Below, piece after piece: positions 33,775 through 45,404 of a stretch of 64,000 nucleotides of DNA (positions are counted from its first letter, which is position 1; each line of letters begins with the position of its first letter). The DNA comes from Spongilla lacustris (lineage: Eukaryota > Porifera > Demospongiae > Spongillida > Spongillidae): NCBI GenBank assembly GCA_949361645.1, contig OX442416.1, forward strand, positions 184,887-248,886. Reading direction: 5' to 3'. The position numbers and the translations under genes are program-made. The notes under the pieces are model-generated. The model was not told where the DNA came from. It did not search any database and was given only the letters and a program-made list of their open reading frames with translations.

Positions 33775-36058
33775 TAGCACTGTTCTGTAAAGATGGCGTA
33801 TAATACCGTATGTCATTAATGCCTCGCCCCCAGGAGGGCGTATCACAAATCACGAGATCCATGTAGCACAGTGCATTGAGCTAGGAGTAAGCTCGATCGA
33901 TAAGTGCGTTAGACTAGTGTGTGCATGTGCGCGCGCGCGACATGTACTCAACTAGCTGTTGTAATACGTGTGGTTTGTGTACAGGTATCAATACGTTGTT
34001 CTTTGCTTCTGGGTGCATGCAGCTGCAGCGTGTCTTGTTCTATAGGCTATAGCTAAATGCTTATCTTCGAACCAGTGCTAATGGAACACCGAATATAAAA
34101 AGGCAGAATGCCAATATTGGCAATAAATAATGTGTGCTTGCGTAGGACAAATGGTGTTCACTCTTCTATGAAACGGAACTCAAAAAGACTATGATCTACT
34201 TGTATACATGTAAGTGTCCATTGCAACTCTATACCGGTGTAGGTATTGCATTTAGCTGGGATGAATGAATTTGTGTTCTGTTTCTGTGTTGTGTATGTGT
34301 GCACACCATAATACAGTTTTGACCTACAATGCACCTAATACATTACAGCTGTAATAGCACAGATCCATGCATGTGGTGTTAGCGGGGCCGGGGCCATGTC
34401 TTCACGTTTGTCAGAATGTCTATATATGCAAGCCTTGTCATTGTTGGCTACATGTTTGTGTGTGTGAATGTGTATGTGTGCTTGTGTCCCTGTGAGTTGT
34501 GTGCATGTGTGAGGTGTCTGGTATGCTTGTATGTGCTGTGTGTATAGCTCGTAAGCTGTGTGTGCATGTGTACGTGTGCATGTGTATGGTGTCACATATT
34601 ACAGTGCATGTGTGTGTGCCCAGGCCCTATATTGGAGGGGTCTAAAATAGGGCCTGGTGTCCACTGGCAAGGTCCTATAGCGCGCATGTGCTAGAACAAC
34701 AGCCTGGGACAAGGAAACAATAGAGCTTTTTAACAAGAGCTAACAACCACTTTCTATTTAGTACATATCTGAAGATGAAAGTGGACAGGACAGTGAACAG
34801 TTTCCTGTTCACCGTCCGAAGTGTAGATCTGATCGTATTTAACATGGGAAAAAAATTCACCTTTTTTTCCTTCATATTATGTACATGTAGTACTGTCTGA
34901 GTTTCTACACATCCTGGATTTAAGAAACAATGCTGAGCAGCTTCTCACCACGAAATGTGCTGCTCCAAAGAGACCTTGAAAGGCAGCTGGGCATTTGACT
35001 CAGGACTCTCCTCCATCTGAGCACCAAATTGGACTTTGTGCACAGATTATTAATGAACAGTACTGTGATTTTGCAATTACTATATTAATGCATTTCCAAG
35101 CAGAGGTTGAAATGAAATCATATATCAACAAACACTCACACACACCCAGAGTATATGTGTACCTCATGTGCATGTGTAGATCATTATATCTTATGCATGA
35201 GATCATATGGTATCAAATGATCTTACAGCTGGTCAAAGTAGAAACATAGTACACAGCAAGCCATACATGTACATGGATATAATGGTGCATGAGCACATTC
35301 ATTAGGAAGATCTCATTCTGGTTCTGGAATGTGACAGCAACTCTAGCATTTTAGCCTTTATCCAGCAACAATCCATGCTCGGACAATGCAGTGTTTGGGA
35401 GCTATGCTATGCATGATATTACCACTGCAGTACAAGTAAGAAACACTAGACATGCCCTCCCCCACTGCAAACATTACATGACCATGAACGAATATATACA
35501 TTGTTAAAAGCATGCACTCCAAATACAATATAATACATGCATATACATATCTTATAAAGCTTAATGTGGACAGCCACATTTTCTTAATACAATACCTGGA
35601 CAAAATCAAATCTGGCTGAGTAATGAGTATATTTGATTTCAAAGTTATTAACAGATATATACATATAATTATAATATTATATAATATTATTTATATATAA
35701 TATAATTATATTTTCATGAAGTGATATCTCTCAGTGATAATATATCCTTCATAGCTTATATTTACCTGAAGTGATATAGATATTTATTGATGTTCACCCC
35801 TCCCCCTAGCTGCAATGATATGCTCCCTACATGTTGTTGTAGTGACACGATCCATCAACATTGCCATCCTATTCTACCTGTGACCCTGATGACTGTAAAA
35901 TATTGTCTAAGGCATGGGTATAGTCAAGTAATATTATAAAATACCCCTCCCCCTTAGCTGAAGTTATATGCCCACAAGTTTCATGTCCATCAACATTGCC
36001 ATCCTACAAAACACCACATGTATATGTACATGTACATATATATGCTAAGGTATATTAT
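33775..36058. other. Interior of the 10.2-kb element, left part
   Basis: A+T-rich unique DNA. It has GT-rich microsatellite-like sequence at 34440-34620, and two copies of a roughly 80-bp motif (CCCCTCCCCCTAGCTG / ATCAACATTGCCATCCT) at about 35796-35870 and 35942-36008. No convincing gene. Confidence 0.4.
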
Positions 36059-36060
36059 GG

Positions 36061-36209
36061 ACTACACAGCTTAAAAATTTCATAATGTATCAGCAGTGAT
36101 GGGACAAAACATAGCGTAGCAGTGATGATATACTCAATATATCATCACTGCTACGTTATGTTTTGTCCCATCACTACTGATACATTATGAAAATTTTAAG
36201 CTGTGTAGT
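36061..36209. repeat. 149-bp near-perfect palindrome
   Basis: ACTACACAGCTTAAAA at the left is mirrored by TTTTAAGCTGTGTAGT at the right, with GATGGGACAAAACATAGCGT inside and a TATACTCAATATA centre. This is the size and form of a MITE; flanking duplication is not clear. Confidence 0.85.
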
Positions 36210-36530
36210 AGGGAAAGGGTTTTTTTAATGCCCAAACCACATCTTAATGTCTTATGCTACATGTATCTTATATACCGCTTGTTGATATCTTATTTAGTAG
36301 TGTTGCCATGTCACTGAGGTACAAACAAAATTGATCTCATCTTTTTAAGCACAATTACAAGATTGCACAGCAAAATCTGTTCTTGAATACTGACAAATTG
36401 ATTGCAGTTTTAGCTTGAGTGAGATTGTGAAATCTTTATCCTTCCTTCCTCCCTACCCTGGTGATCAGCTCCAATCTGCCAAAATGAATAACAACCAATT
36501 GTAATATTGGGTGACAACACACACATGCAT

Positions 36531-36712
<182 letters not shown>

Positions 36713-36844
36713 CAGTCGACATCCACCACTGGCAGGCACATGCACACAGACGTATTAGGAGTTTAGGATGAATAGTAGCACCTGGCACTGTGAACTGCCC
36801 TCAGAGGATGGTCCCCTGCCACTCGAAGGATGGTCCCTACTGTG

Positions 36845-36955
36845 GTCCCCTGCTGCTCAGAGGATGGTCCCCTGCTGCTCAGAGGATGGTCCCCTGCTGC
36901 TCGGAGGATGGTCCCCTACTTTGGTCCCCTGCTGCTCAGAGGATGGTCCCCTTCC
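36845..36955 (+). repeat. 22-bp minisatellite
   Basis: Four to five copies of CTGCTGCTCAGAGGATGGTC plus CC, with one unit carrying an ACTTTGGTCCC insertion. Confidence 0.85.
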
Positions 36956-37525
36956 CCAGTATGGCTCCATCACACATCAGACCAGCATTTAACATGATAC
37001 TACTTGAAAGGGCAATGTCAAAAGGTTGATATTCACTGAGCCCCTAAGATCCGCCAGTTCCATTGATGTTTTCCAGTAACCACGGCTACCATGGCAGCCA
37101 TATACAGCAGTGAACAGCACACCATGATGCACACAGCACTTGCGAAGGAGGGATGTGCCTTAGAACTACTGTGCCGTCCACTCACAAGTTCACACCTGCT
37201 CGTGGTCAACTCACAAGCAACTCGCGAGTGACTCACAATCTGTACTCACTTCGAGCAAGTTGAATGTACATGTATATTTGGAAGGAAAAAATCAAAGTTG
37301 ATATAGCGCTTCTCGAACTAATTAATTGCTCACTAGAAACTACGTATAGTAAGTACATGTAGGAGACGTAACAACACTTCGAACCACCAGGCCACCGTAC
37401 TATAGCATACCAGTGCCATATATATATCCGTCTTACTGTGACGATCGAAGAGTCATTGTAAACCACTGCATGTTGCTTAGTTATGAATGGTTAATTTTAA
37501 TATGAAATCAAATGCTTATATGTAC
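36956..37525. other. Unique spacer
   Basis: Single-copy sequence with CACAAGTTCACACC/ACTCACAAGCAACTCGCGAG repeats near 37185-37240. No coding signal. Confidence 0.4.
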
Positions 37526-37530
37526 ATCTC

Positions 37531-37805
37531 CACACACACACCCTCCATCTCACCACTACACACACACCCTCCATCTCACCACTACACACACACCCTCCAT
37601 CTCACCACTACACACACACCCTCCATCTCACCACTACACACACACCCTCCATCTCACCACTACACACACACCCTCCATCTCACCACTACACACACACCCT
37701 CCATCTCACCACTACACACACACCCTCCATCTCACCACTACACACACACCCTCCATCTCACCACTACACACACACCCTCCATCTCACCACTACACACACA
37801 CACCC
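37531..37805 (+). repeat. 26-bp minisatellite
   Basis: About 10.5 nearly identical copies of ACACACACCCTCCATCTCAC plus CACTAC. All three frames are open because of the repeat. Confidence 0.95.
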
Positions 37806-37829
37806 TCCATCTCCCTACACCATCACTAC

Positions 37830-39130
37830 ACAATCCAGCACCGCAAATCAAATACATGTATGACTACATGTAGCAGGAGGAGGGCTATATTAAATCATTC
37901 AAAAGGAAGGTGGAAGCTGTTTGGAGACAATGTATCAATTGGGAGAAGGGGAGGGATAAACCATGTAGGAATTTTTAAAAAGGCATTTAGAGGCACTAAC
38001 ACATTCACATTCTAAGCAGGAGTGGCCATAAATGTGGAGAAGCAGTTCAAAATATGCCCTTCCATATATGGGCTTCAACACAACTCATGTACATGTACAC
38101 ACCTTGTTAACAAGACCATACCAGCTGCAGACATCTAACCTGCTACACTCCACACTCCTCACTCATCAACCACACCCATACACCCTCACAAAACCACACC
38201 CATGGGCCCTCGTAGCAGCAGTCATTAACCCCACAACTTCTCACTCACTGGGCACACCCATAGACCCTCTTAGTGGCAGAGTACATTAACCCCACAACTT
38301 CCTAGATTTTTTGACATCTGTCAAAAAAAACTTCACTGCTGCAACAATTCATGCAATTCCCTTCCCCCTCCCACCCCCAAAGACTCTAAAATGGTGGATT
38401 TCCCTGAGCGTCGTTAGCACCTACACACCCCTTCACTAAGTACACATGTCTTCACTAGGTACACACATCTCTACAAGTACATACCTATTCACATACAAGT
38501 ACACACATATCTTCTCTACGTACACATACATGTATCTTTACTAAGTACACATCCACTCACCTACATGCACACTGTAACAGTATGATAAAAACAGGCCATT
38601 TTTTTCCTGGTATGTGCTGACAGTGATAGTTATAACAAGCTGAACCCAGGAGTTTAGTATGACGTTGAAAACAGCAGTCCCTGTAGGTCAGTGCACAAGC
38701 ATAGGGTTAACTTGTATACCTTGTCTCAATCCCTCACCCACACACATATTTGCATCTTCATCTCTCCTTTGGGACAATCTGGCCCAACCAACATTTCGAC
38801 AATACCATGTCAAATGTCTTCATAACTTTACATACATGTACATGTACACTCTAGCAGGCCCCAACAGGTTGTCATAATTCAAATAATCATGCACTGTCAG
38901 GACAATATGACCTCTCAAAGTGGTAGACCTTTTGTACTTTTTGTACTGTGCTTCCTCTTTTTGTACAAACTACAGCTGTTGCATCCTTGTAATCTACTCA
39001 AAAATTTTAGTATCAATAACATGCAGTTATTAAGTAGCTGAGTTTGCTGTCCCACCATTTGTTTGCATCAACTTCATAGCATGGGAAAGTGGTGTGGCAA
39101 TAAAATCCCTGAGCAGGTTGGGCATTTCTA
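37830..39130. other. Unique interior of the 10.2-kb element
   Basis: Unique A/C-rich sequence with irregular GTACACA...CTTCACTA motifs at 38430-38570. The only frame of note, 38032-38289, has no domain. No gene called. Confidence 0.4.
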
Positions 39131-39610
39131 ACAAACCACGAAGCCATACTGTATAAACTGTTTACATCAGCTGCTTATTATCTTGGTGTGTAACATGACA
39201 ACTTAGTTGCTGTGTTGCATCGTCCCTTTGGATGTGTCAGGGTCAACAGATGTCTGCAAGTCACTGATGTGCAATGTTAAAATGTCTGGTGTGTTGGGAT
39301 AGTGGAACAAATTGCTGGGACCTTGGGAGTGGAGAAATATCCTGGTGACTTCTTGCGGGGTATGTCACAAAAACAGACCATTCTCACAAGGACATTTCTC
39401 CACTCGCATGGTCCCAGCAGTTTGTATCACTATCTCAACACACCAGACATTTTAACATTGCACATCAGTGACTTGCAGACATCTGTTGACCCTAACACAT
39501 CCAAGGGATGATGCAACACTGACAAAATTCTGAAAAGTTGGTGCACTACAAAGATAACAGTTAGCTGATCATCATGTAAACAGTTTATACAGTATGGCTT
39601 CATAGTTTGT
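39131..39610. repeat. 480-bp palindrome
   Basis: The outer arms ACAAACCACG...AGCCATACTGTATAAACTG (left) and CAGTTTATACAGTATGGCTT...CATAGTTTGT (right) are mirrored. The inner arms GATGTGTCAGGGTCAACAG, AAAATGTCTGGTGTGTTG and CATTTCTCCACTC also pair, with a centre near 39370. Non-autonomous foldback or MITE-like element. Confidence 0.85.
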
Positions 39611-40590
39611 CTTTGCCCCCCCCTATGACAAAGAAGTGGCACACCAGTTTGAGGTCATATTGTTCCAACAATGCAAAATTAAAGATTGATCATTTGAATT
39701 TGGCAACCTGTTGGGGGCTGCTAGCAGCATGTAAAGTAAGGAAGAAGTTTGACATGGTAGTGCAAAATATGGGTACACTTGGGCCTTTCCCCTCTCTCAA
39801 CTCTCTCCACCTTCACCTTACCTCATTACAATTGTATACACACATCACCCTCTCCCTACACCCTTATATCTTCCTCCTTAGCCCCATATTCACGCAGCAC
39901 ACATCACTCCCTCCCTAACCCTAACTCCCTTAGGGGTGTGTAAATTAGATGTGTGTGTGTCACTGTGATAAGGGAGTGTGTGCAGTGGGTGGATGTGCAT
40001 GGGGTAGTCATGCTGTGAGGGGATTGCAATGTGGAAGGTGGGTGTACATTGGTGTGTACAAGAGGAGTGTGAAGACGACAAGGAGTGTATGTACAGTTGG
40101 ATTGGTGTGTGCAGGGGATGTGCATATGGGTGAGTGACAAGGAGTCTGCAGTAATTTGTTACAAAAGCAAGTTATCATACACACCATGCACATGTCTTCC
40201 TTCAAGGGCTTTAATAAGAATGATCAATTATGAATCCCTCAATGGCAGTGTCGCAAAAAACACTCTTCTGCACAATCCGCGTGGACAATAGGATTGTCTA
40301 ACACTTAGTTTCACTCCCAAGTACTTACTTTATAATAAAGCGTCAACAGTTTTCCGCGGCCGCTTGACAGCGTCCATGTCAACGACAGCGTCTTAACGAA
40401 GAGATCCAAGCGCTAGTTGCATGGTTTGCATTAGAGCGCCGGCATTATAGCGTGTACTAGCGTATCAACAGATAAACTGATGAGACCGATTTTTAAAAAT
40501 ATTTCTCACATGCACACGATCGACAGGTGATAGCATCTAAATTAACTCAAAACAATAATTCCTACGTCTCCATATACAACTGCATGACTT
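39611..40590. other. Unique region with candidate minus-strand first exon
   Basis: Includes a short plus frame near 39625 (YDKEVAHQFEVILFQQCKIKD) that looks protein-like but is brief. On the minus strand ATGGACGCTGTCAAGCGGCC starts at 40377 (MDAVKRPRKTVDALL) and reaches TAA just before a good donor GTAAGT at 40328. A 1-2-base change would make it a first exon. No further exons identified. Confidence 0.25.
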
Positions 40591-40599
40591 TTGAGATAT

Positions 40600-40995
40600 T
40601 TAGTGTGGTATTACCACTTGCATTTACTGTTATGCCAAACTGTACGTGTTTTCCTGGTGTATGAATTTACATGTAGTTGCCAAGTGGGTATGCTTGGCTT
40701 CTATTATAGTGTGGTGGTATATAGAAGTCTCAAGCAAGGTCACCTTGTAGGCCTATTTGACACATCCCTTATGACATGACTATTATAATAAACCATGCTA
40801 AACTGTTCTCCTAGTGTATGAGCATAGTTATCAAGTGGGTATGGCATTGGGAGAAGCTTGGCTTCTGTTACAGTATAGTATAAAGGGGTCTCAAGTAAGG
40901 TCTGGGGACTTCGTAGGCCTTCCCTTACGACATACTGTTACAGTAAACCATGCCTAACTGTTCTCCTGGTGTCTGAATATATTTACCAATTAAGT
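40600..40995 (+). repeat. Diverged tandem repeat of about 160-180 bp
   Basis: Two and a fraction copies marked by TTCTCCTGGTGTATGAAT-like, AAGTGGGTATG, GCTTGGCTTCTRTTAYAGT, GTCTCAAGYAAGGTC and TTATGACAT motifs. Confidence 0.7.
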
Positions 40996-41180
40996 GCCTT
41001 GGTACCTGAACACCAAAAACTGTTCTATCCATGTTCCTGAGTAGGGTAAGTCAGCTGATAAAATTTTTAAGTCAGTTGGGTTGTACCCTCATCTCTACTA
41101 TATGTATTTACACCTATGTACGTTCAGATAAACATACTTAGATGGCCAGTGGGTATAGGGGCTTACTATGTAGGGCACAT

Positions 41181-41185
<5 letters not shown>

Positions 41186-41219
<34 letters not shown>
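41186..41219. repeat. (CA)n microsatellite
   Basis: Short CA run following GCACATGCACAC. A second, longer CA run lies at 41854-41907. Confidence 0.95.
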
Positions 41220-41221
<2 letters not shown>

Positions 41222-41640
41222 CAGGTGATCCAGCATATGGCTGGTAGCCACACTACAAGAACTTATGTTTCACCAGTGCACATGTGCCTCCGTCATAATG
41301 AAACTTATATGCATTCGCTGAGAGCCTTTTTATTATGATGATTCAAAAACATTAGACAACCTTGTTCAATATAAATGTGATGCCTAAAAAATAATATTCA
41401 CAAAAAGGCAATAAGATCAAACTACTGATTTTCACAAATGTTTATATATAGCTTGTAATGTCAATGAGCACATCGTAGCTGAAGCATCCACCAGAAGGTC
41501 AGATTGGAGCCTATTGAGGGGAAGCAAGGAATAGAGCAGTAAATGAAAGGGCATACACAGACATCCAGTGTCACACATGTCACACACACACCACATACAC
41601 ATGTGTGTGGGAAGGATGCTTTGTGTGGGAAGTTAGGCGC

Positions 41641-41853
41641 TGTGTGTGGAGAAAGGGTATCATCCCACCCACCTAAATCTGAACTGATATACTGGTTACC
41701 AAGTTTGCCTCAAAATGGCTGGCTGAAGTCTGATACTGGGAAAGTCAGTGTGCCCATTGAAAAGGGCATGGATAATGATCTATTAAGTGGGAAGGAGAGG
41801 ATAAATGAAATGGCACATATGCCAATAATACAACATCAATGGATGGCATGGGC
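41641..41853 (+). pseudogene. Protein-like open segment, unknown
   Basis: Within a frame open from 41543 to 41989, this portion reads HPPKSELIYWLPSLPQNGWL, then a segment containing SDTGKVSVPIEKGMDNDLL and NEMAHMPIIQHQWMAWA before running into the CA repeat. The composition looks protein-like compared with its repeat-derived surroundings, but no domain or splice structure is seen. Possibly a fossil coding piece; chance is possible. Confidence 0.15.

Positions 41854-41907
<54 letters not shown>
41854..41907. repeat. (CA)n microsatellite
   Basis: A 54-bp CA tract ending in AAATGAAATGGC. Confidence 0.97.
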
Positions 41908-41909
<2 letters not shown>

Positions 41910-41985
41910 TGAAATGGCATCCAGTGTCATCGTGTGTGAAGGGTGCTTTGTGGGTGAAGGGTGTTGTGTGTGGGAAGTGTACACA

Positions 41986-42405
41986 TTAATGTCTAATGTC
42001 CTGGGCTTGCTCTGAGGTGCATGTATGTACATCGCAAGGTACGCAAAGCAGAGTTTTTTTTTGCATCCTAGTGAAGTTTGACTGCTTTACCACATTGTAT
42101 AACACCCCGAAGCTTTGAAGGCCTAATACCTTTTGCTGCTCTTACAGCAACTCACCATAGTGAAGGTACGAGAAACTTCCAGTACATAAGTTAAAATATC
42201 CATGTATGCCGTATAGTGTACCTCCACTGTGGCGAGTTGCTGTAAGAGCAGTGAAAGGTCTTAGGCCTTTTGCCCAAACAGATAAGGTCTTATGCAATGT
42301 GGCAAAGCAGTCGAACTTCTCTAGGATGCAAAAAAAACTCTGCTTTGCGTACCTTGCGATGTACATACTTGCACCTCAGAGCAAGCCCAGGACATTAGAC
42401 ATTAT
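41986..42405. repeat. 420-bp palindrome
   Basis: TTAATGTCTAATGTCCTGGG at the left is mirrored by CCCAGGACATTAGACATTAT at the right. Inner arms include GAGGTGCATGTATGTACATC, CAAAGCAGAGTTTTTTTT and GCTGCTCTTACAGCAACTC. Another MITE-like foldback within the 10.2-kb element. Confidence 0.88.
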
Positions 42406-42409
42406 TAAT

Positions 42410-43687
42410 AACACATACACACACATGCACAAAAACACACACACTGATCTATTGATTAGCAAAAGGCAACCCCAAGTAAGCAGAGGTCATTGGACCAACT
42501 GGTACAAACCACTCAGACAAGCTGGACTGATGGGGGATCATGGTGAGGGAGCACACATACCTCTCCACTTTCATGCAGTGCAGATTATTAACAGAAATGT
42601 TCAATGACTTATGCGTGCCCATACCCTTCCACTAATATCCCCCCCCCCCACTTGCCCTTCCCTTGCAGTGTGGAAGGATTGGGTTGAGGAGAAGGTTGGT
42701 GTGTGTAGGGAAAGGGGTGGAAAAGGGTGGTGGGTATGGATCAGAAGTGTTACCAGGGAGAAGGGTGGCATGGATTGAAGTACATGTATCAAGGCATCAT
42801 AATAAGTATGGATTCCCTTTTCGGTCCTCTCCTACAATGCACATCACATCAGCATAATGTCCGAATTGTACACCCCACCTACATATACGAACACTGTACC
42901 CTGGGCATCTGGGTGACTTACAGAATGAAGATGAGGACAGGAAATACATTTGTAGTGTTACACATGTATCTCGAGATTTCCAATAGTCACATTCAGGGTG
43001 CTGTTTTGGACAAGCAGGTTTGGCTGCTGCCTGGTAGACAACATACATGTACAAGTAAATGATCAAACTCACCACCCCAGTACTTCTCCATTGTCCCAGC
43101 CTTCCGTACATACACACACCGTTTCACTACATGTACATGTAGGTAAAAACGTACAAATTGTAAGAAAAGTAGTAAATGTAAGTAGACCAATGTGAGGTGA
43201 ATGTGGAAATGTGCTTCGTGCATGTGTGTAGGCCTATGCAATAGCCCACGTGACAGTATTACTATATCTTACCCCATTTTAAAATCGTGATCGCTCCTCT
43301 GCTTTCGCGGTCTGAAACAGTGTTTGCCTTCATGCAGGTAGCGCACCAGCTCAAGCACCGGCTTACTAGTAGAGACATAGTTGGAGCACCGTATGCGGAT
43401 AGCGTCTTCGCTGTGACACATGATACACATTACATAAACTTATAGATCGACACAATATGCCTGCTCGTTTATCGCTTGCATACAGAGAATGTCTACATTT
43501 GTAGCGCGAACCGAGTCACCATCGATATGTGCTACGGCTACGTCCGCTAATAGTAACTGTTACATTGTAGCGGCTATACCGGCTACCAAGTATACGAAGA
43601 ACCGGATTTAGTAGGCCTATATTGAGTTCCCTCTCCGACGAGCTCCATCTGTAATATTAGGGGATAATCCAGGCCTATTTTATTAGT
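42410..43687. other. Interior of the 10.2-kb element, right part
   Basis: Unique sequence with no recognisable coding domain. The last 300 bases are CpG-richer, leading to the right TIR. Confidence 0.4.
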
Positions 43688-43860
43688 ATTCCTAAAATAA
43701 CAAATTTACTATCGTCCAAATACATGTAATTGGATATCATATCGTCATAGAATGGTTGTCATGACAATTGACTTGACACGTTTACGTCATTTCTGTCCGG
43801 CGATTAATCGCCATAATCGCCAACTATCGCGATATTATCGCGATTATTTCCACCCGGGAT

Positions 43861-44145
43861 TACAGGGTGTAAATGCCCGAGGAGAAAAAATAGGCGCTAA
43901 ACGCCCAGAATCGCGCTTGTATACGCTTACGATTCAGCGCGCTACCATATATTGCTAATAGGCATTATCGCGATTATCAACGCTAAATCGCGATGGAACT
44001 GCCGTTTTGAGCGCGTATTACGATTAGTCGCGTAGTTTCGAATCGCGGTTTTAGATTATTAATCGTGACGCGTACGCGATAAGCGTAACGCGTATATGTT
44101 TATGTCGCGTGACGTTTATATTTTTAATCGTTTAATAATTGATCC
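43861..44145. repeat. Minisatellite-B edge plus ATCGCG-rich block
   Basis: After the 10.2-kb element, 16 bases of minisatellite B (TACAGGGTGTAAATG) are followed by a block that is CpG-rich and full of AATCGCGAT-like words, starting CCCGAGGAGAAAAAATAGGC. That start resembles the TIR of the 10.2-kb element (CCCGGGTGGAAAAAATCGCG), so this may be a degraded relative. Its right limit is near GTTTAATAATTGATCCC. Confidence 0.4.
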
Positions 44146-44289
44146 CACCCATTGTGGCAAAAAATGGAGTTGAAATTTTTTTTCTTTCACAGCTATCAAC
44201 AATACAGTCAAGACAAGTTTGGGGTCGTCTCCCTTGGTGGCGGCCTCCAGCTTTAAGGCTGCTCGCACATTGCGGCACTTTTGGTTCAT
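44116..44289 (-). CDS. Candidate coding exon, 57 aa, unknown
   Basis: A minus-strand frame reads MNQKCRNVRAALKLEAATKG, then DDPKLVLTVLLIAVKEKKFQ, then LHFLPQWVGSIIKRLKI and TAA. Codons are well mixed and residues are distributed as in a soluble helical protein with many charged residues, while the plus-strand frames here are Trp/Arg-rich and less protein-like. It is open for eight further codons upstream (KKILQPTS) until a TGA. The last part overlaps the ATCGCG-rich block. It could be the terminal exon of a host gene or transposon gene. Family not recognised. Confidence 0.35.
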   Translation of the reverse strand: MNQKCRNVRAALKLEAATKGDDPKLVLTVLLIAVKEKKFQLHFLPQWVGSIIKRLKI

Positions 44290-44693
44290 GCTGGTGGGCT
44301 GGAGAATTTTCTTTCAGCGTGCCTCCTCTTCAGTGCTTGTGGCGACAGGATAGATGTGTTGCAGATGTACTGTGAAATTCTATTGTATGCAAATGTTTTT
44401 GTGTGAGTATATCATAATGACAACTAAATTGCACTCACGTCTTTAATCGAACAGATCCCTGCAACATCCACTTGCAATTGTTTCTCTTGTATACCAAGTA
44501 GGAAGTACATGCATGTCCTGACTTTAAGAAATCGTGGCACTTATCTTTTTTTGCGACGTGATTCTGGAACGAAGGGCATGCATACATATTGCAATTCCCA
44601 TGCAGCAGCACTGTCATTACTTCCGCTATACGTTCGGAATCTGATTCAGCGGATCAGCTGTACATGTCATCCGAACTGTGGCCAGATGAAGCC
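44290..44693. other. Unique spacer
   Basis: Single-copy sequence before the 549-bp element. No further exon could be linked to the frame at 44116-44289. Confidence 0.3.
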
Positions 44694-44702
44694 GGTAGCG
44701 TC

Positions 44703-45251
44703 TAGTTGGGCGTGGCCCGCCCTTCGCGTATTGGCGGAAGGTCGGGTTGCAAGCCTATATCTGGATTTGTTCTGCTGCAACGGGGATTGCAGTCCAATCG
44801 GATTGCAGCGTTCAAGTGGGTTCCATTATCACCCAATTAGCGGCTGATGTGAGGTAATGATAGGCAGCTGTTCCTTCCATTTAACTTACATGTATATGAA
44901 TTTTCATGGAGCGGACAAACATTGCTTTTGTTTGCGAATGTGTTACAGAGGCAGCTAAAGAGTTGCGCTGCCCTGCTACTATGAAGCCTGAACAACAATG
45001 CGAAGGGCGGGCCATGCCCAACTCATCGACACCGCACCCGAAGCAATACATGTACATATCTTGAGCAGCTGCTCTGCAGACACACAAACCGCATTATCGC
45101 CACGTAATCTAACGCTCACTAATCACTACCCGAATGTGCAATAACATAACGATATTCACAACGATATTACATAACACTCCAGAACAAATCTTGGTATAGG
45201 CTTGCAACCCGACCTTCCGCCAATACGCGAAGGGCGGGCCACGCCCAACTA
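44703..45251. mobile_element. 549-bp TIR element with 9-bp duplication (Mutator-like)
   Basis: The ends are long inverted repeats: TAGTTGGGCGTGGCCCGCCC at the left, continuing TTCGCGTATTGGCGGAAGGT, mirrored at the right. The flanks are GGTAGCGTC at 44694-44702 and 45252-45260, a 9-bp TSD. Long TIRs and a 9-bp TSD are typical of Mutator-like (MULE) elements. An extra internal terminus-like sequence (CGAAGGGCGGGCCATGCCCA) lies near 45000. No coding capacity. Confidence 0.8.
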
Positions 45252-45404
45252 GGTAGCGTCGACGTCGTTTTGTTATCTAATGGGGATAAGGCATGGCATA
45301 TATATGTATAAATAGTGCTTACTCTTAGTACTTCTAGTGTCATCCAGCAGCTGTTCAACTTCATCATTGCAAACTGTCAATGGCGTCCTGAATGTCGCAA
45401 GAAG

